From: Chrysopilus asiliformis
Lineage: Eukaryota > Arthropoda > Insecta > Diptera > Rhagionidae
DNA length: 64,000 bases
Direction of reading: 5' to 3'
NCBI GenBank assembly: GCA_964034945.1
Contig: OZ035962.1
Span: 114,143,234 to 114,207,233, forward strand
Positions 34,801 through 42,475 of the stretch are shown here, piece by piece; the stretch's first letter is position 1, and each line of letters begins with the position of its first letter. A model generated the notes under the pieces. The model had not been told where the DNA came from, made no database searches, and saw only the letters and a list, made by a program, of their open reading frames with translations. The translations under genes were made by a program, and so were the position numbers.

Positions 34801-36184
34801 ATGCAATTTTATGTTCTATTTTTATTTTTGTGGTTCGAATGACTGTAATTCAAAAAGATGAAAAAAAAGTACAATTTGAATTTTTTTTAATAGTTTTATA
34901 TGTCTAATGGTAGATTTCAATGTATGCATATAGTAAATTGTAAAGTGTTAACCTTTTTTATACTATATTAGATTTAGTATAACATTTGTAACACGTCGAA
35001 GCAATCGTCGGACACAAAAATGAACTACGCCGGTTTGTTTGGTATGACAAAAGATTTTTATTTTGCGTGTCTGTCTATACATGAACACGAAAACTCCTGA
35101 ATGAATTGGCCAGACTTGAAATTTCGCATAGTTAAGGTTCCCGTAAAAGGTGAAGCTTGATTCTTAAACGGAAAAAAATCAAATTATTTCTTCTCCTCTA
35201 CCCCCAATACAAATGAAAAAATTTCTATCAAAATTCAATCTGAATCATACAGAGTATTTGACGATTGCTCCCTGGCAATTACAGATTTTCTTATGTTTTA
35301 ATAGACAACTTTTGATATTAACATTGAATTTCTGTGAGTTTTTTATTTAAAAATATTTTGAATATTCACTTTGTGAAAATTATCCACTTATCAAAAATAT
35401 AATGCTCTCTCTAATAAACATCCAGAAATTCAAATCAAATTATCGAACAATATTTTTCGTATAATATTCAAATCTGTTATTCGCCTCAATTTCCTTAAAT
35501 TGCCATTAATTAATAAGTTCAATGAACTCACGGTAAAACACTCAATAAATGGAATTATCAGTAGAAGTAAATGGATTGCGTGAACTTCAATTAAGAATCA
35601 ATGTGATAAAATAAAACTTAAAAAAAGATAATTGCTATCCGAAGCAGTAAAAACGGCAAACGGCAAAGAAATTAGATGTGTGTTGTATTTAATTTACCTG
35701 AAGACATAGATGATATCTGGTGATATCCTCCTGCAGCTGTGTTGGATCAGGTGGATAGAATTTCACACCAAATGAAAGCACCCATGGATCACTTTTGAAG
35801 AATTTCGCAACTGGCTTATCCAAATCTAGCCAAACACGTGAATCAACTGCTGTGGTATACAATAAACCAAAGTAGTCCTTCTCGAGAATGTTCAAACCAG
35901 CACATATTGTATTCAGTAAATCACGACCCCTTGCCTTTCTCTGCAAGATATTAAAGAAAAAAACATCAATATTTCAAGGATGTTTTTCTAGGAGAAGAAA
36001 AGCATTCGTTATTTCGTGGTAAAACAATCATACTTACATCAATGGTGACATCTAATATTGATCCATCAAGAAGGGTGACATGAGCTAAAGCCGCTCTACC
36101 TGTTGTTGGGGCAGTCGGTTTCTTTTTTGTTGGTGACTGAGCCTCCGTTCCAGCGGAGGGTATACTTTTCGTTTCCGCTGGCAT
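13807..36184 (-). CDS. cora: coracle / protein 4.1 homologue, whole gene (16 coding exons)
   Basis: Hand-assembled gene; the coding exons are listed separately. Order: FERM domain (residues about 33-313), FERM-adjacent segment (about 318-368), Ser/Lys-rich linker (369-496), one or both DPKTG-repeat cassettes, then a 212-residue protein 4.1 C-terminal domain. All junctions are GT-AG and all phases agree. In Drosophila, Coracle is a cytoplasmic scaffold of pleated septate junctions that binds the Neurexin IV tail and is needed for the epithelial and glial barrier; I infer the same role here. The initiator ATG at 36182-36184 has an in-frame TAA six bases upstream, so it is the true start. Predicted products are 708, 1542, 2466 or 3300 aa depending on cassette use. 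Family assignment is very sure; isoform usage is inferred. Confidence 0.95.
14193..14303 (-). CDS. cora: cora exon 15: core of 4.1 C-terminal domain
   Basis: 37 codons, phase 0/0. Acceptor TTTCTAG|TAC; donor ATTCAG|GTTAGT. It contains [20 protein letters not shown] followed by [11 protein letters not shown], the most conserved signature of the protein 4.1 C-terminal domain. In vertebrates this domain binds NuMA and AMPA-receptor or immunophilin partners. Confidence 0.95.
14377..14517 (-). CDS. cora: cora exon 14: C-terminal domain
   Basis: 47 codons, phase 0/0. Acceptor AAATTTTAG|ACA; donor ATTACT|GTGAGT. It encodes [20 protein letters not shown], then [20 protein letters not shown] and TVETIT. 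The [11 protein letters not shown] strand, completed by the next exon, corresponds to the KTITYE strand of the vertebrate 4.1 C-terminal domain. Confidence 0.92.
14794..14895 (-). CDS. cora: cora exon 13: Ser-rich part of C-terminal domain
   Basis: 34 codons, phase 0/0. Acceptor TTTTTTAG|TTC; donor TATGAG|GTTTGT. It encodes [20 protein letters not shown] and [12 protein letters not shown]. Being symmetric it could be skipped; RRDSVSS resembles a basophilic-kinase site (inference). It is in frame with its neighbours. Confidence 0.88.
15242..15460 (-). CDS. cora: cora exon 12: start of protein 4.1 C-terminal domain
   Basis: 73 codons, phase 0 at both ends. Acceptor ACACCAG|GCT; donor GATCAG|GTACAA. 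It joins ...QEHK to [20 protein letters not shown] and continues through a Thr-rich region with [19 protein letters not shown] and [16 protein letters not shown]. It matches the segment leading into the C-terminal domain of insect Coracle. Confidence 0.92.
15461..18334 (-). other. cora intron after the small cassette
   Basis: A 2874-base AT-rich intron. Near 17270-17390 a cluster of similar words around GCAAGTTG, CGACGCAA and GCATCGT repeats in both orientations, possibly a decayed inverted-repeat element. Nothing else was recognised. Confidence 0.65.
18335..20836 (-). CDS. cora: cora exon 11: smaller homologous DPKTG-repeat cassette
   Basis: 834 codons, residues 497-1330 of the mid-size isoform. 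Acceptor AATAAAG|GGC; donor CACAAG|GTAGAT, phase 0/0 like exon 10. It opens with three short SPKT(R/K) repeats ([27 protein letters not shown]), then an Ala/Val-rich stretch, then one repeat module starting [20 protein letters not shown], then a tail closely parallel to that of exon 10: [30 protein letters not shown] and YGHIDP, ending TQEHK. Intron read-through gives VDFCN and a stop at 18317. It is a diverged duplicate of exon 10 and probably an alternative choice to it. Confidence 0.9.
20837..23184 (-). other. cora intron between the two repeat cassettes
   Basis: A 2348-base AT-rich intron with a small GC-rich imperfect hairpin at 22111-22142. No exon could be recognised in it. Confidence 0.7.
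23185..28458 (-). CDS. cora: cora exon 10: giant DPKTG-repeat cassette with five modules
   Basis: 1758 codons, residues 497-2254 of the large isoform. Acceptor AAAAAAG|GGT, the only frame-compatible AG in this stretch; donor CACAAG|GTATCG. The first 150 or so residues are basic and Pro/Ser-rich ([18 protein letters not shown]). Five tandem modules of 221-235 residues follow, each opening with a (K/R)IM(V/I)ITS-like strand and filled with DPKTG(K)-type turns. The last 478 residues are a unique repeat-rich tail containing [18 protein letters not shown] and a [11 protein letters not shown] acidic patch, ending TQEHK. There is no signal peptide or membrane segment. If the donor is not used, translation adds Val-Ser and stops at 23176-23178. 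No enzymatic motif is seen; a structural or spacer role is inferred. Confidence 0.9.
28459..28805 (-). other. cora intron before the large cassette
   Basis: A 347-base intron made almost entirely of A/T runs. Its 3' end is T-rich further back but reads TATTTAAAAAAG at the acceptor, so the usual pyrimidine tract is broken by seven purines. Confidence 0.75.
28806..28870 (-). CDS. cora: cora exon 9: acidic linker before the repeat cassettes
   Basis: Completes residue 475 and encodes 476-496. Acceptor TTCTTTAG|GT; donor GTG|GTAAGT, phase 0. It encodes [20 protein letters not shown] and Val. This is the last common exon upstream of the two large alternative cassettes; its phase-0 donor fits either cassette acceptor and also the acceptor of exon 12. 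Confidence 0.82.
28915..29884. mobile_element. pogo/Tc1-type DNA transposon remnant inside cora intron
   Basis: Ends are CAGTAAACCATCGTATAACG and, on the opposite strand, CAGTAAACCCTCGTATGACG. The inverted repeats agree at 18 of 20 positions, and TA lies directly outside both ends (28913-28914 and 29885-29886). About 970 bp with no transposase frame, so non-autonomous or decayed. It occupies nearly all of the 1031-base intron between exons 8 and 9. Confidence 0.8.
29511..29808. mobile_element. nested inverted-repeat element
   Basis: Inside the pogo-like element, an inverted repeat of about 24 bases starts CACAGGGTCTATATTGAC on the left and CACAGAGACTACATTGAC read from the right, both going on into TTTTATTT. 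Between them are several CTGGTAA or TTACCAG words. It is probably a small MITE inserted into the older element. Confidence 0.5.
29902..29983 (-). CDS. cora: cora exon 8: Lys-rich linker
   Basis: Residues 448-474 plus one base of 475. Acceptor ATTTTAG|AAA; donor AATG|GTAAGA. It encodes [20 protein letters not shown] and KEKDALN. Phase 1 at the 3' end is matched exactly by exon 9, which supports both. A pogo/Tc1-like transposon starts only 17 bases into the next intron. Confidence 0.8.
29984..32182 (-). other. cora introns around exon 7
   Basis: Two AT-rich introns (31513-32182 and 29984-31410) flank exon 7. They hold short AAT/TAA runs (near 31128-31138 and 31360-31380) and poly-T stretches. 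I see no further exon or mobile element. Confidence 0.7.
31411..31512 (-). CDS. cora: cora exon 7: Ser-rich linker
   Basis: 34 codons (residues 414-447), phase 0 at both ends, so it could be skipped without a frameshift. Acceptor AAATCAG|CTG; donor ATCAAA|GTAAAT. The peptide [20 protein letters not shown] is Ser/Thr-rich with no known fold and ends in [12 protein letters not shown]. The exon is supported by its splice sites, open frame and higher GC than the flanking introns. Confidence 0.82.
32183..32316 (-). CDS. cora: cora exon 6: charged linker
   Basis: Completes residue 369 (Ala) and encodes 370-413. Acceptor ATGCAG|CT; donor GAAAAG|GTGAGA, phase 0. The sequence is [10 protein letters not shown], then [20 protein letters not shown], then a Lys-rich end. 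It resembles the start of the variable linker after the FERM-adjacent region of insect Coracle. SPRQPRSP is a plausible phosphorylation site (inference). Confidence 0.88.
32395..32753 (-). CDS. cora: cora exon 5: FERM F3 lobe and FERM-adjacent segment
   Basis: Completes residue 249, encodes 250-368 and leaves one base of 369. Acceptor CTTTTAG|G; donor ATGGATG|GTAAGC. F3 is seen in [40 protein letters not shown] and HHTFFRL. The FERM-adjacent part has [11 protein letters not shown] and [10 protein letters not shown], a phosphorylation-prone segment conserved from vertebrate 4.1R to insects. This exon alone would identify the gene. Confidence 0.95.
32825..32977 (-). CDS. cora: cora exon 4: end of FERM F2, start of F3
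   Basis: Completes codon 198 and encodes residues 199-248 plus two bases of 249. Acceptor TTTTTCAG|AGG; donor GACAA|GTAAGG. It holds [20 protein letters not shown] (end of F2) and [17 protein letters not shown], the first strands of the PH-like F3 lobe. In the 4.1 family, F3 takes part in binding short membrane-protein tails such as that of Neurexin IV. Confidence 0.94.
33040..33242 (-). CDS. cora: cora exon 3: FERM F2 lobe
   Basis: Residues 131-197 plus two bases of codon 198. Acceptor TTTTAG|GTT; donor AA|GTAAAAG. The peptide [20 protein letters not shown] continues with the [13 protein letters not shown] motif typical of the acyl-CoA-binding-protein-like F2 lobe of FERM proteins. It is separated from exon 2 by a 2455-base intron that carries a TTAA-flanked MITE. 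Confidence 0.94.
33243..35697 (-). other. cora intron 2
   Basis: AT-rich intron with a TTAA-flanked MITE (34350-34591, listed separately) and no other recognisable feature. Short open frames here have no family resemblance. Confidence 0.8.
34350..34591. mobile_element. piggyBac-type MITE (TTAA-flanked)
   Basis: 242 bp between TTAA at 34346-34349 and TTAA at 34592-34595. Terminal inverted repeats are CCCTTTCAGACCTGA and CTCTTTCAGACCTGA (14 of 15). TTAA duplication and CCC-type ends are the piggyBac pattern. An 18-base palindrome TGTCCCACCAGTGGGACA lies at 34365-34382. No coding capacity. It sits in cora intron 2. Confidence 0.75.
35698..35940 (-). CDS. cora: cora exon 2: FERM F1 lobe and start of F2
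   Basis: Residues 50-130, 81 codons, phase 0 on both sides. Acceptor CTTGCAG|AGA, donor CAG|GTAAAT. It contains the 4.1-family signature [11 protein letters not shown], then [12 protein letters not shown] and [11 protein letters not shown], and ends in the F2 helix ITRYHLCLQ. These match the F1-F2 junction of protein 4.1 and band 4.1-like proteins. The exon is well conserved and I see no damage. Confidence 0.94.
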
Positions 36185-36191
36185 CGTTTAT
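36038..36191 (-). CDS. cora: cora exon 1: start codon and beginning of FERM F1 lobe
   Basis: First coding exon, residues 1-49. It begins after a TTCCAG acceptor (G at 36192), leaving a 7-base leader containing an in-frame TAA before the ATG at 36184-36182. The Thr/Pro/Lys-rich N-terminus leads into [16 protein letters not shown], the first beta strands of the ubiquitin-like F1 lobe of protein 4.1. It ends at GAT|GTAAGT, phase 0. The acceptor immediately before the ATG means that at least one upstream noncoding exon exists. Confidence 0.93.
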
Positions 36192-36439
36192 CTGGAATAA
36201 AATCATGAGAGATTTCAATTAATAATATTTCACTTTTAAAGTGTCGAAAATTCCTTAACATAAAATTATTTCAAACTGGATCAAAAGTGTCTATGAACCA
36301 AAATCTATATAAAGAATATGAAAAAAATGAGAGAAATCAACTTAATTGAACTTCCTACTTTCATATTTATTCCCTTTGCCCGCCGACGACACTACAATAG
36401 CGTTGACAAAAAAAAATTAAATTATAGAAGTGATCTTAC

Positions 36440-36660
36440 TTTCGTCTCAATGGCTTATGACCATCTATAGCCAATGGACAGAAGATACAGAGAGCATACA
36501 AAAAGCAAGTAAGCAGATATCTTAACAAGATTAATATTAATTTCATTTTGCATCTTGTATTCTTAAGGCATTTTAGCTTAAAAGCGCAGATCAAACTGAA
36601 TGTGTAGCTAGAATGATGCGATATTGTGGGACGACACTGATTCAATCTGTTCATCACATT
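36440..36660 (-). promoter_or_regulatory. candidate cora 5' UTR exon (donor end only)
   Basis: The sequence GACGAAA|GTAAGATC on the minus strand puts a good donor just below 36440, 248 bases upstream of the exon 1 acceptor. That makes this the nearest plausible noncoding leader exon. A second donor-like site, GGCAA|GTAAGA, lies near 36670. The 5' boundary is unknown and no promoter motif is clear. Confidence 0.25.
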
Positions 36661-39369
36661 TTCTATTTTATCTTACTTGCCAGTCTGCATTTGGTTTTAT
36701 TTCTACTTTAATGGGATTATGCTTGGATTTATGGTTAATTATAATCGCTTTAATAAAGATTTTTTTTTCTTATTTTCTAGTCTAGTCACTTAGTCGATGG
36801 TTATTTTGTTAGGAGGAATTTTAACCATAGCTAAAAACAAACATTAATCTTCAATCAGAGAGATCGACATCGAATAGACATAATTTCCGTTCAGGAAACT
36901 TTATGGAAATCGTTTCGTTTCCTTTAGCGCTGGTCCACGTAATCTCCGTTTTCTATGAATGTATCCTAATGTTGTTTTGTGTTCGATTGACATTGAGGAA
37001 AATAAAGAAAAATGTGTCCTGGAGTGACATTAGGAAAAATAGATTAATGAATACGTTATCTGTACTAAAGTATTTAAAAATTAGGAGGGAATGATACTAT
37101 TCAAAAGTAAAAATATTTTTATTTTGCTTGCGAGGACTCGAGTTCATTCATCCAAATATGATAGGGTCTCATTTTGAGGCGTAATGACGAAAGGTGGTGG
37201 CGGCATTTTTTTAAAATTATTACCTGCTTTCTAAAACACTTGCTGGCGGGTTTTTTTTTTGATTTTGCAATAATTAGAAAAAGAAATTGAAACGCTATTA
37301 CTAACTCAGCCCGGCATTTTATTTTTGGCTTAACGGTTGGTGCTGCCATTTGGAATTCTTGTCACAACCATTTTGATGGTTGCTGCACCCATTCCGCATG
37401 TATCGACAGTCTATAATTTTTAATGCCAATACCGCACATGTAGTCATTTAATTGAAACTGTTTAATGTCACTCAAAATAAAATTTCATGTGAGGAAAAAA
37501 TATTTTAAATCATATTTTGTTAAATTTCGTCATTGTTATCTGTCAATATATCGTGAACAAAATTTTTACAAATTTTTTTTTTTATTTTTTTCAAAATCTT
37601 TTGCAAGAAAATTCCGGAAAATAGCTTTTTTGACCCAATTTATCTCGAAGAACTATACACAAATAATCAATTACTCAAAACAACTAAAATAAATTATGAG
37701 CAAAACGTCAGGGATGTTTTCGCAAAATCAGAAAGTAGAAATTTATATAATCAAAAAGTCAGCGACTCGGTTTGTTGAACGAGAACCTAGGAGCCGTCTA
37801 ACACATGTTTAAGTAATGTTGGTAAGAAAAGTTAAGTAATTCTGATACCGCATCTACTTCCACACACCACACTCACATAGTGACACCAAAATAACTTTAT
37901 AACACTACGGCATACACAAGCGAATGTCTCCTTCGTTTGTCATGTAATTCCATGTTGATCCTTGAGGGGCGACTGTCTGGCTACATCAATGGCTATAAAA
38001 ATTTGAGATTCCTCATGCCGATGCCGGGTCGACAGAACAAGAAGGAAGTCAGGAAGTCAGGACGTGAGGCGATTGCTTATTCAATGGATTGGACTTCATC
38101 AAGGTGGTCGGGGATACACTCCATTTGTATTTGACGCCGTGCCGGGTATCGTTTTATAATAGTACAGACGAGAAAAGCAGGGAACAAGGACGGGCTAAAA
38201 TTAAGGGACCCTCTTGCGTGACCTTAATAATCCTCACAGGATACATTTAGTTCGTGTAACTCTGAGGTGTGTTTGCCGTGCCATTTACGTGATAACGCAA
38301 GTTAAAGACAGCCAACATGGCAACACCAACAAAAATATGTTCTGCACAAAAGTTCTGTACTCACCAGCTACAAAAACTGGGTCCAAGTGACTAAAAGCAC
38401 TTTGCTCGCACATTACAAAGGTAAGTTGTATAAAAACAAATATCAATATGCATACCTGACGCTTTTCGTTGTTCACTAAATGGTAGAAGTGGTGACGGCG
38501 CTAACATGTCTTCAATACCCCGGCATTAATTCCCTTAATGAAATTGTACACTTGTTGACGTGTTTGAACTGTACAAGCATATTTTTTTATTTCCAAGAAA
38601 ATACCACATGTAAAATCTAGGCAAAAATACCGAACCCACCATTTTAGTTTATTGAATAGTGAAGTAATTGACCTGAATTACATGCTTACTTTGTAATTGA
38701 GCGAAACCGAATCGACCCCGTCTAGACAAATCATTAAATTTTGCGCGCGTTCTGGATTTATGAGAAAATCCTTTCTTGTTTCTAATTTCCTGGAAAATAA
38801 TTAAATAACATTAAGCAAAACCAATTCAAAATGGGCACTTGATTTTCGTTTTATTTCAGTAGAACAGAGAAAAACTAATAAATTATAATTGTTGTACATC
38901 AGAGGATTTTCTGGAATTTAACATGAATCATAACCCACACTGTGTCATGCGAATAAAAATTCAACCCGATCCAAAATTAAGTCATGTTTTATAAAAGTTT
39001 TTTTTTGGCAAGTTTTAGCGAATGGCACTCGAGAGAATTGAAGTAAGTTTTGGCAACACTTTGAGAGGGGGAAGGACGCAATTCAAAAACTAAAAAATAA
39101 TCACTTTGTATGATTCAACGTTTAATGAATAAAAATAGCTAAATAAGCATTTGGATAAAATGAGAAATGATTTAATGCAATCGCTCGATGAACAAACGTG
39201 AATAAACCATTCGCAAAAATAAACCCATGAACTATAAAAGGACTTTATTAAATTATTGCGTGAGAAGGTCATTTGATTAAATGCAAGAAAAGCGGTAATT
39301 GCCAAAACTCAATTGACAAACTGGCCGCGACAAGAATAAAACTGTATTGATATAAAACTTGGCTTTTAA

Positions 39370-39520
39370 CACGTTGACTGCCGAATCAATTTTGCAAATA
39401 TTTAATGAAAATTCTATTAAATGTAGAATGTAGAACTGGCTATCGAAAATAATAGCCCTGATGAAACTTAGTGACATTTTCCACTGGCTATCAAAAATGA
39501 TAGCCATGGCAGTCAATGTG
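39370..39520. mobile_element. piggyBac-type MITE (TTAA-flanked), second family
   Basis: 151 bp between TTAA at 39366-39369 and TTAA at 39521-39524. Terminal repeats CACGTTGACTGCC and CACATTGACTGCC match at 12 of 13 positions. Internal words GGCTATC and GATAGCC recur in both orientations. No coding capacity. Confidence 0.72.
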
Positions 39521-40309
39521 TTAAAAAGGACCCGCAGTTAAATCGTAATTGTTGAATTGACACGTTATGCGATCGTCATATTTAAATACGACGTAAAATA
39601 ATTACGAATTTCCTGCCCGGCATTCTCATGTTACACTTGTAAGGAATGACTCGCGAGAAAATAACAAGGAGTAAATCGATGAATCAAATAATTTAGGGCA
39701 CTGCCTTTTAGCTTTGTGAAACATGTTGCATGTATGATAGTAGTTAAAAAAAAAACTCCCTCATATCACATAATGACCACTTCTCACATTGGTGGCGAAT
39801 CACTAGTCATAAAAAAAACTTTTCAGTTTTCAGTTAATCGTTTATTACATAATTTTCTTAAAATTCAAAAGCCTGTTACAATGCTAAGTGTGGCCGAAAT
39901 ATGAAAAATACTATAAATAAATAAATAATAATAATGACAAAATATGGTCAGTGTAGCACTGCACACCTGTTTTACTCATATGGGACCGGAAACTGTTTTG
40001 GTGCGTTTTTATGTTAATAACTAACCGTGCCGCGTACAAATTTTGTATGGGACGATTTTTTTCTCTGTCAGAAACTCTTTTGGTTTTTTTTTTGTTTGAG
40101 TCTTCTTTCTTTTTGTGGACGGAATACCATTTCAAAAAACTAAACAACGGCAAGAAAAACAACAACAAGACCAAAAAAATAATCGGTGTGTGAAAAAAAT
40201 TATTACACTTACAATATCAAATCACGTTTTCTTCACTGTTGAATTTGAAATGTTCTGGTAACAACTTCGCAGAACTAATGGCCGAGTGTTGGAGTTCGTT
40301 TCGTCATTC

Positions 40310-40342
40310 AGTTAGACGTTCGCTGTTTGACAAGACTGACGA
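40310..40342 (+). promoter_or_regulatory. weak candidate Inr plus DPE core promoter
   Basis: TTCAGTT with A at 40310 resembles the arthropod initiator, and TGACGA begins exactly at +28, fitting five of six positions of the downstream promoter element. The surrounding 150 bases are GC-richer than average. Such matches arise by chance. Confidence 0.2.
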
Positions 40343-42400
40343 ACTGACAGATTCAAAAACCAAATCGGATCCAAATACTTTTCTTTGGTGCAGTGGACAC
40401 AGGTTTGGCTTTTTGGTATGAAAAAAGGTTATAATCAACAAAGTAACTTCAGGCGTAACTGTAAATTATTCAATGCTAATGATTTAAATCATTCCACGGA
40501 TTCATAAATTGAGAAATTGAGTACAAAATAGACGTGAAAAATTTCCAAGGGTCCAAATTTAAAATTTATCCGACTCACTGATTTCACTCGTTCGAAACTT
40601 GTTCACCCAATTTTCTCGCTCTTGTTGAACACTTCTGTTATTGCTATTGTATAGACGAAGGGTACGGATTTGTAAGGAAATTGTTAAACTCTAAGAAATT
40701 TAAGCTACAAGAAATGCTCAACGTGCTCATCGAAATGGATCAGTTATGACTAGTATTATTTTAAGTTGAGATACAAGGAGTGCGAGTCGACTTTGTAAAA
40801 ACTTTATGAACTTGCTTTGTGAGCAACAGTCATTATAATAGGATAAAAACTGTATTTTTGCTTTCAAAATTCATCGATTTTGGATTTATTTCAATGGAAA
40901 AGAATATGAACACATTTGTACAGGAAAATCTCTTATAGTATCAGAAGCACTCATGGAGCTTATCGGATATTAAAAAAAAACATTTCAAATTAGGATGACG
41001 TCATTATCTGTAAAAAACAAAGCTGAATTGAAGACCTAAAATAGTAACAAAAAAACCATATATAGCCAAAATGTTGAGTCATAAATACTACAAAAAAGTG
41101 TTTTAATTACTCATAGTGGACTTAAGTTAAGCTAAAAGCTAAAACAAATTAAATTAAACAAAAGTTTGGATAAAATAATTTCAAAAAATTTTACAAATTT
41201 TGTTAAAAAAATCGTTTAGTTGAATTATTACTCCAATTCGCCTTATCGCAAGAAAATATCGCAGCTTTTTCAGTAAATATCACAAATGAGTGTACAAATT
41301 AAACTATTTTTATTTGCATCAATCTATTATTGTTGGATAGATTATAATAACACATAATACTCGCTGAGTTCACTTAACCGCAACAATTGGTATCGAATCG
41401 ATAGATCATCGAACCGTAAGTTTGATATCTAAAATTTCTTAAGCTAAATCGCTGCTAAACTTGAATCTTCGGATCACAGACAAAAATTATAATTCACAAC
41501 TCTACGAAATTCCGTCGTGCGGAACATAAAATATTCAAAAATTACTATATTAACTTGAGACTATTGAGAAAATCTATAACAATGCTCCCAACTGTTGACC
41601 ATTCGATTACTCACTGACCAGGCGAAAAAAATAAGACAAATTACCAACAAAAAAAAACGAACTTTACTACTTCAAAAACACCAGTATTAATATGTTATCG
41701 ACAATAATACTATTTCGGTTGGGTTGTCATGTTCATATTTATCGATAGGTATGATACGCACGATAAGAAATTCCATAAATATCAATTTTCCAAGACGATA
41801 TCTTTCAACCAGCTGTGATTAATATTTTTTTTTTATTCTTAAACCAACAGTATTCATGACATTTTTTGCTAATAGAATCGGTATAAGCACACACGGATGG
41901 AAAACTTTTCGCAAACCGAAAATTCTAACGAGAAAAAAAATTTTTCTTTGCGATTATACGCATGACTGGTAGAAGGTTAACACAATGGATGATAAATAAA
42001 AACACTAAAAGAAAACCCGAGAAAATATGTGTACAAAAACGCACAGAGAAAACTAATTGAGACAATGTTGAGGTGCTTCGTCCCTTTAAAGTTCTTGCGT
42101 GCACATAATTTATTGTCGACCTCATATTATTCACTATGAATCATAAAAATTTGGTTTGTCTTGAGGCGAGGACAGTGTTTTAAATTTATTTTTCGTCTTC
42201 ATAGTACAAATGCAGCAGGACCGAACTTTAAGAAATCTATCGTAAAAATATTTCCGCATTAAATCATTTTGAAAATCATGCTGAATAATATCACGTTTTT
42301 TTAAACAGCATAAATGAAGCCTTTCGACAAAAATTAATTTTGTGTGATATTTCAGAAAAAAATTAACCTCTTGATGACCTCGCAACATGAAAGCGTTTAG

Positions 42401-42475
42401 ACAATTAATATGAATTGAACCTTGTAAGTAATGCATTTTACAATTAATATGAATTAAACCTGGTAAGTAGTGAGC
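42401..42475 (+). repeat. 39-bp tandem duplication
   Basis: ACAATTAATATGAATT followed by GAACCTTGTAAGTA (first copy) or AAACCTGGTAAGTA (second) repeats with period 39. Confidence 0.75.
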
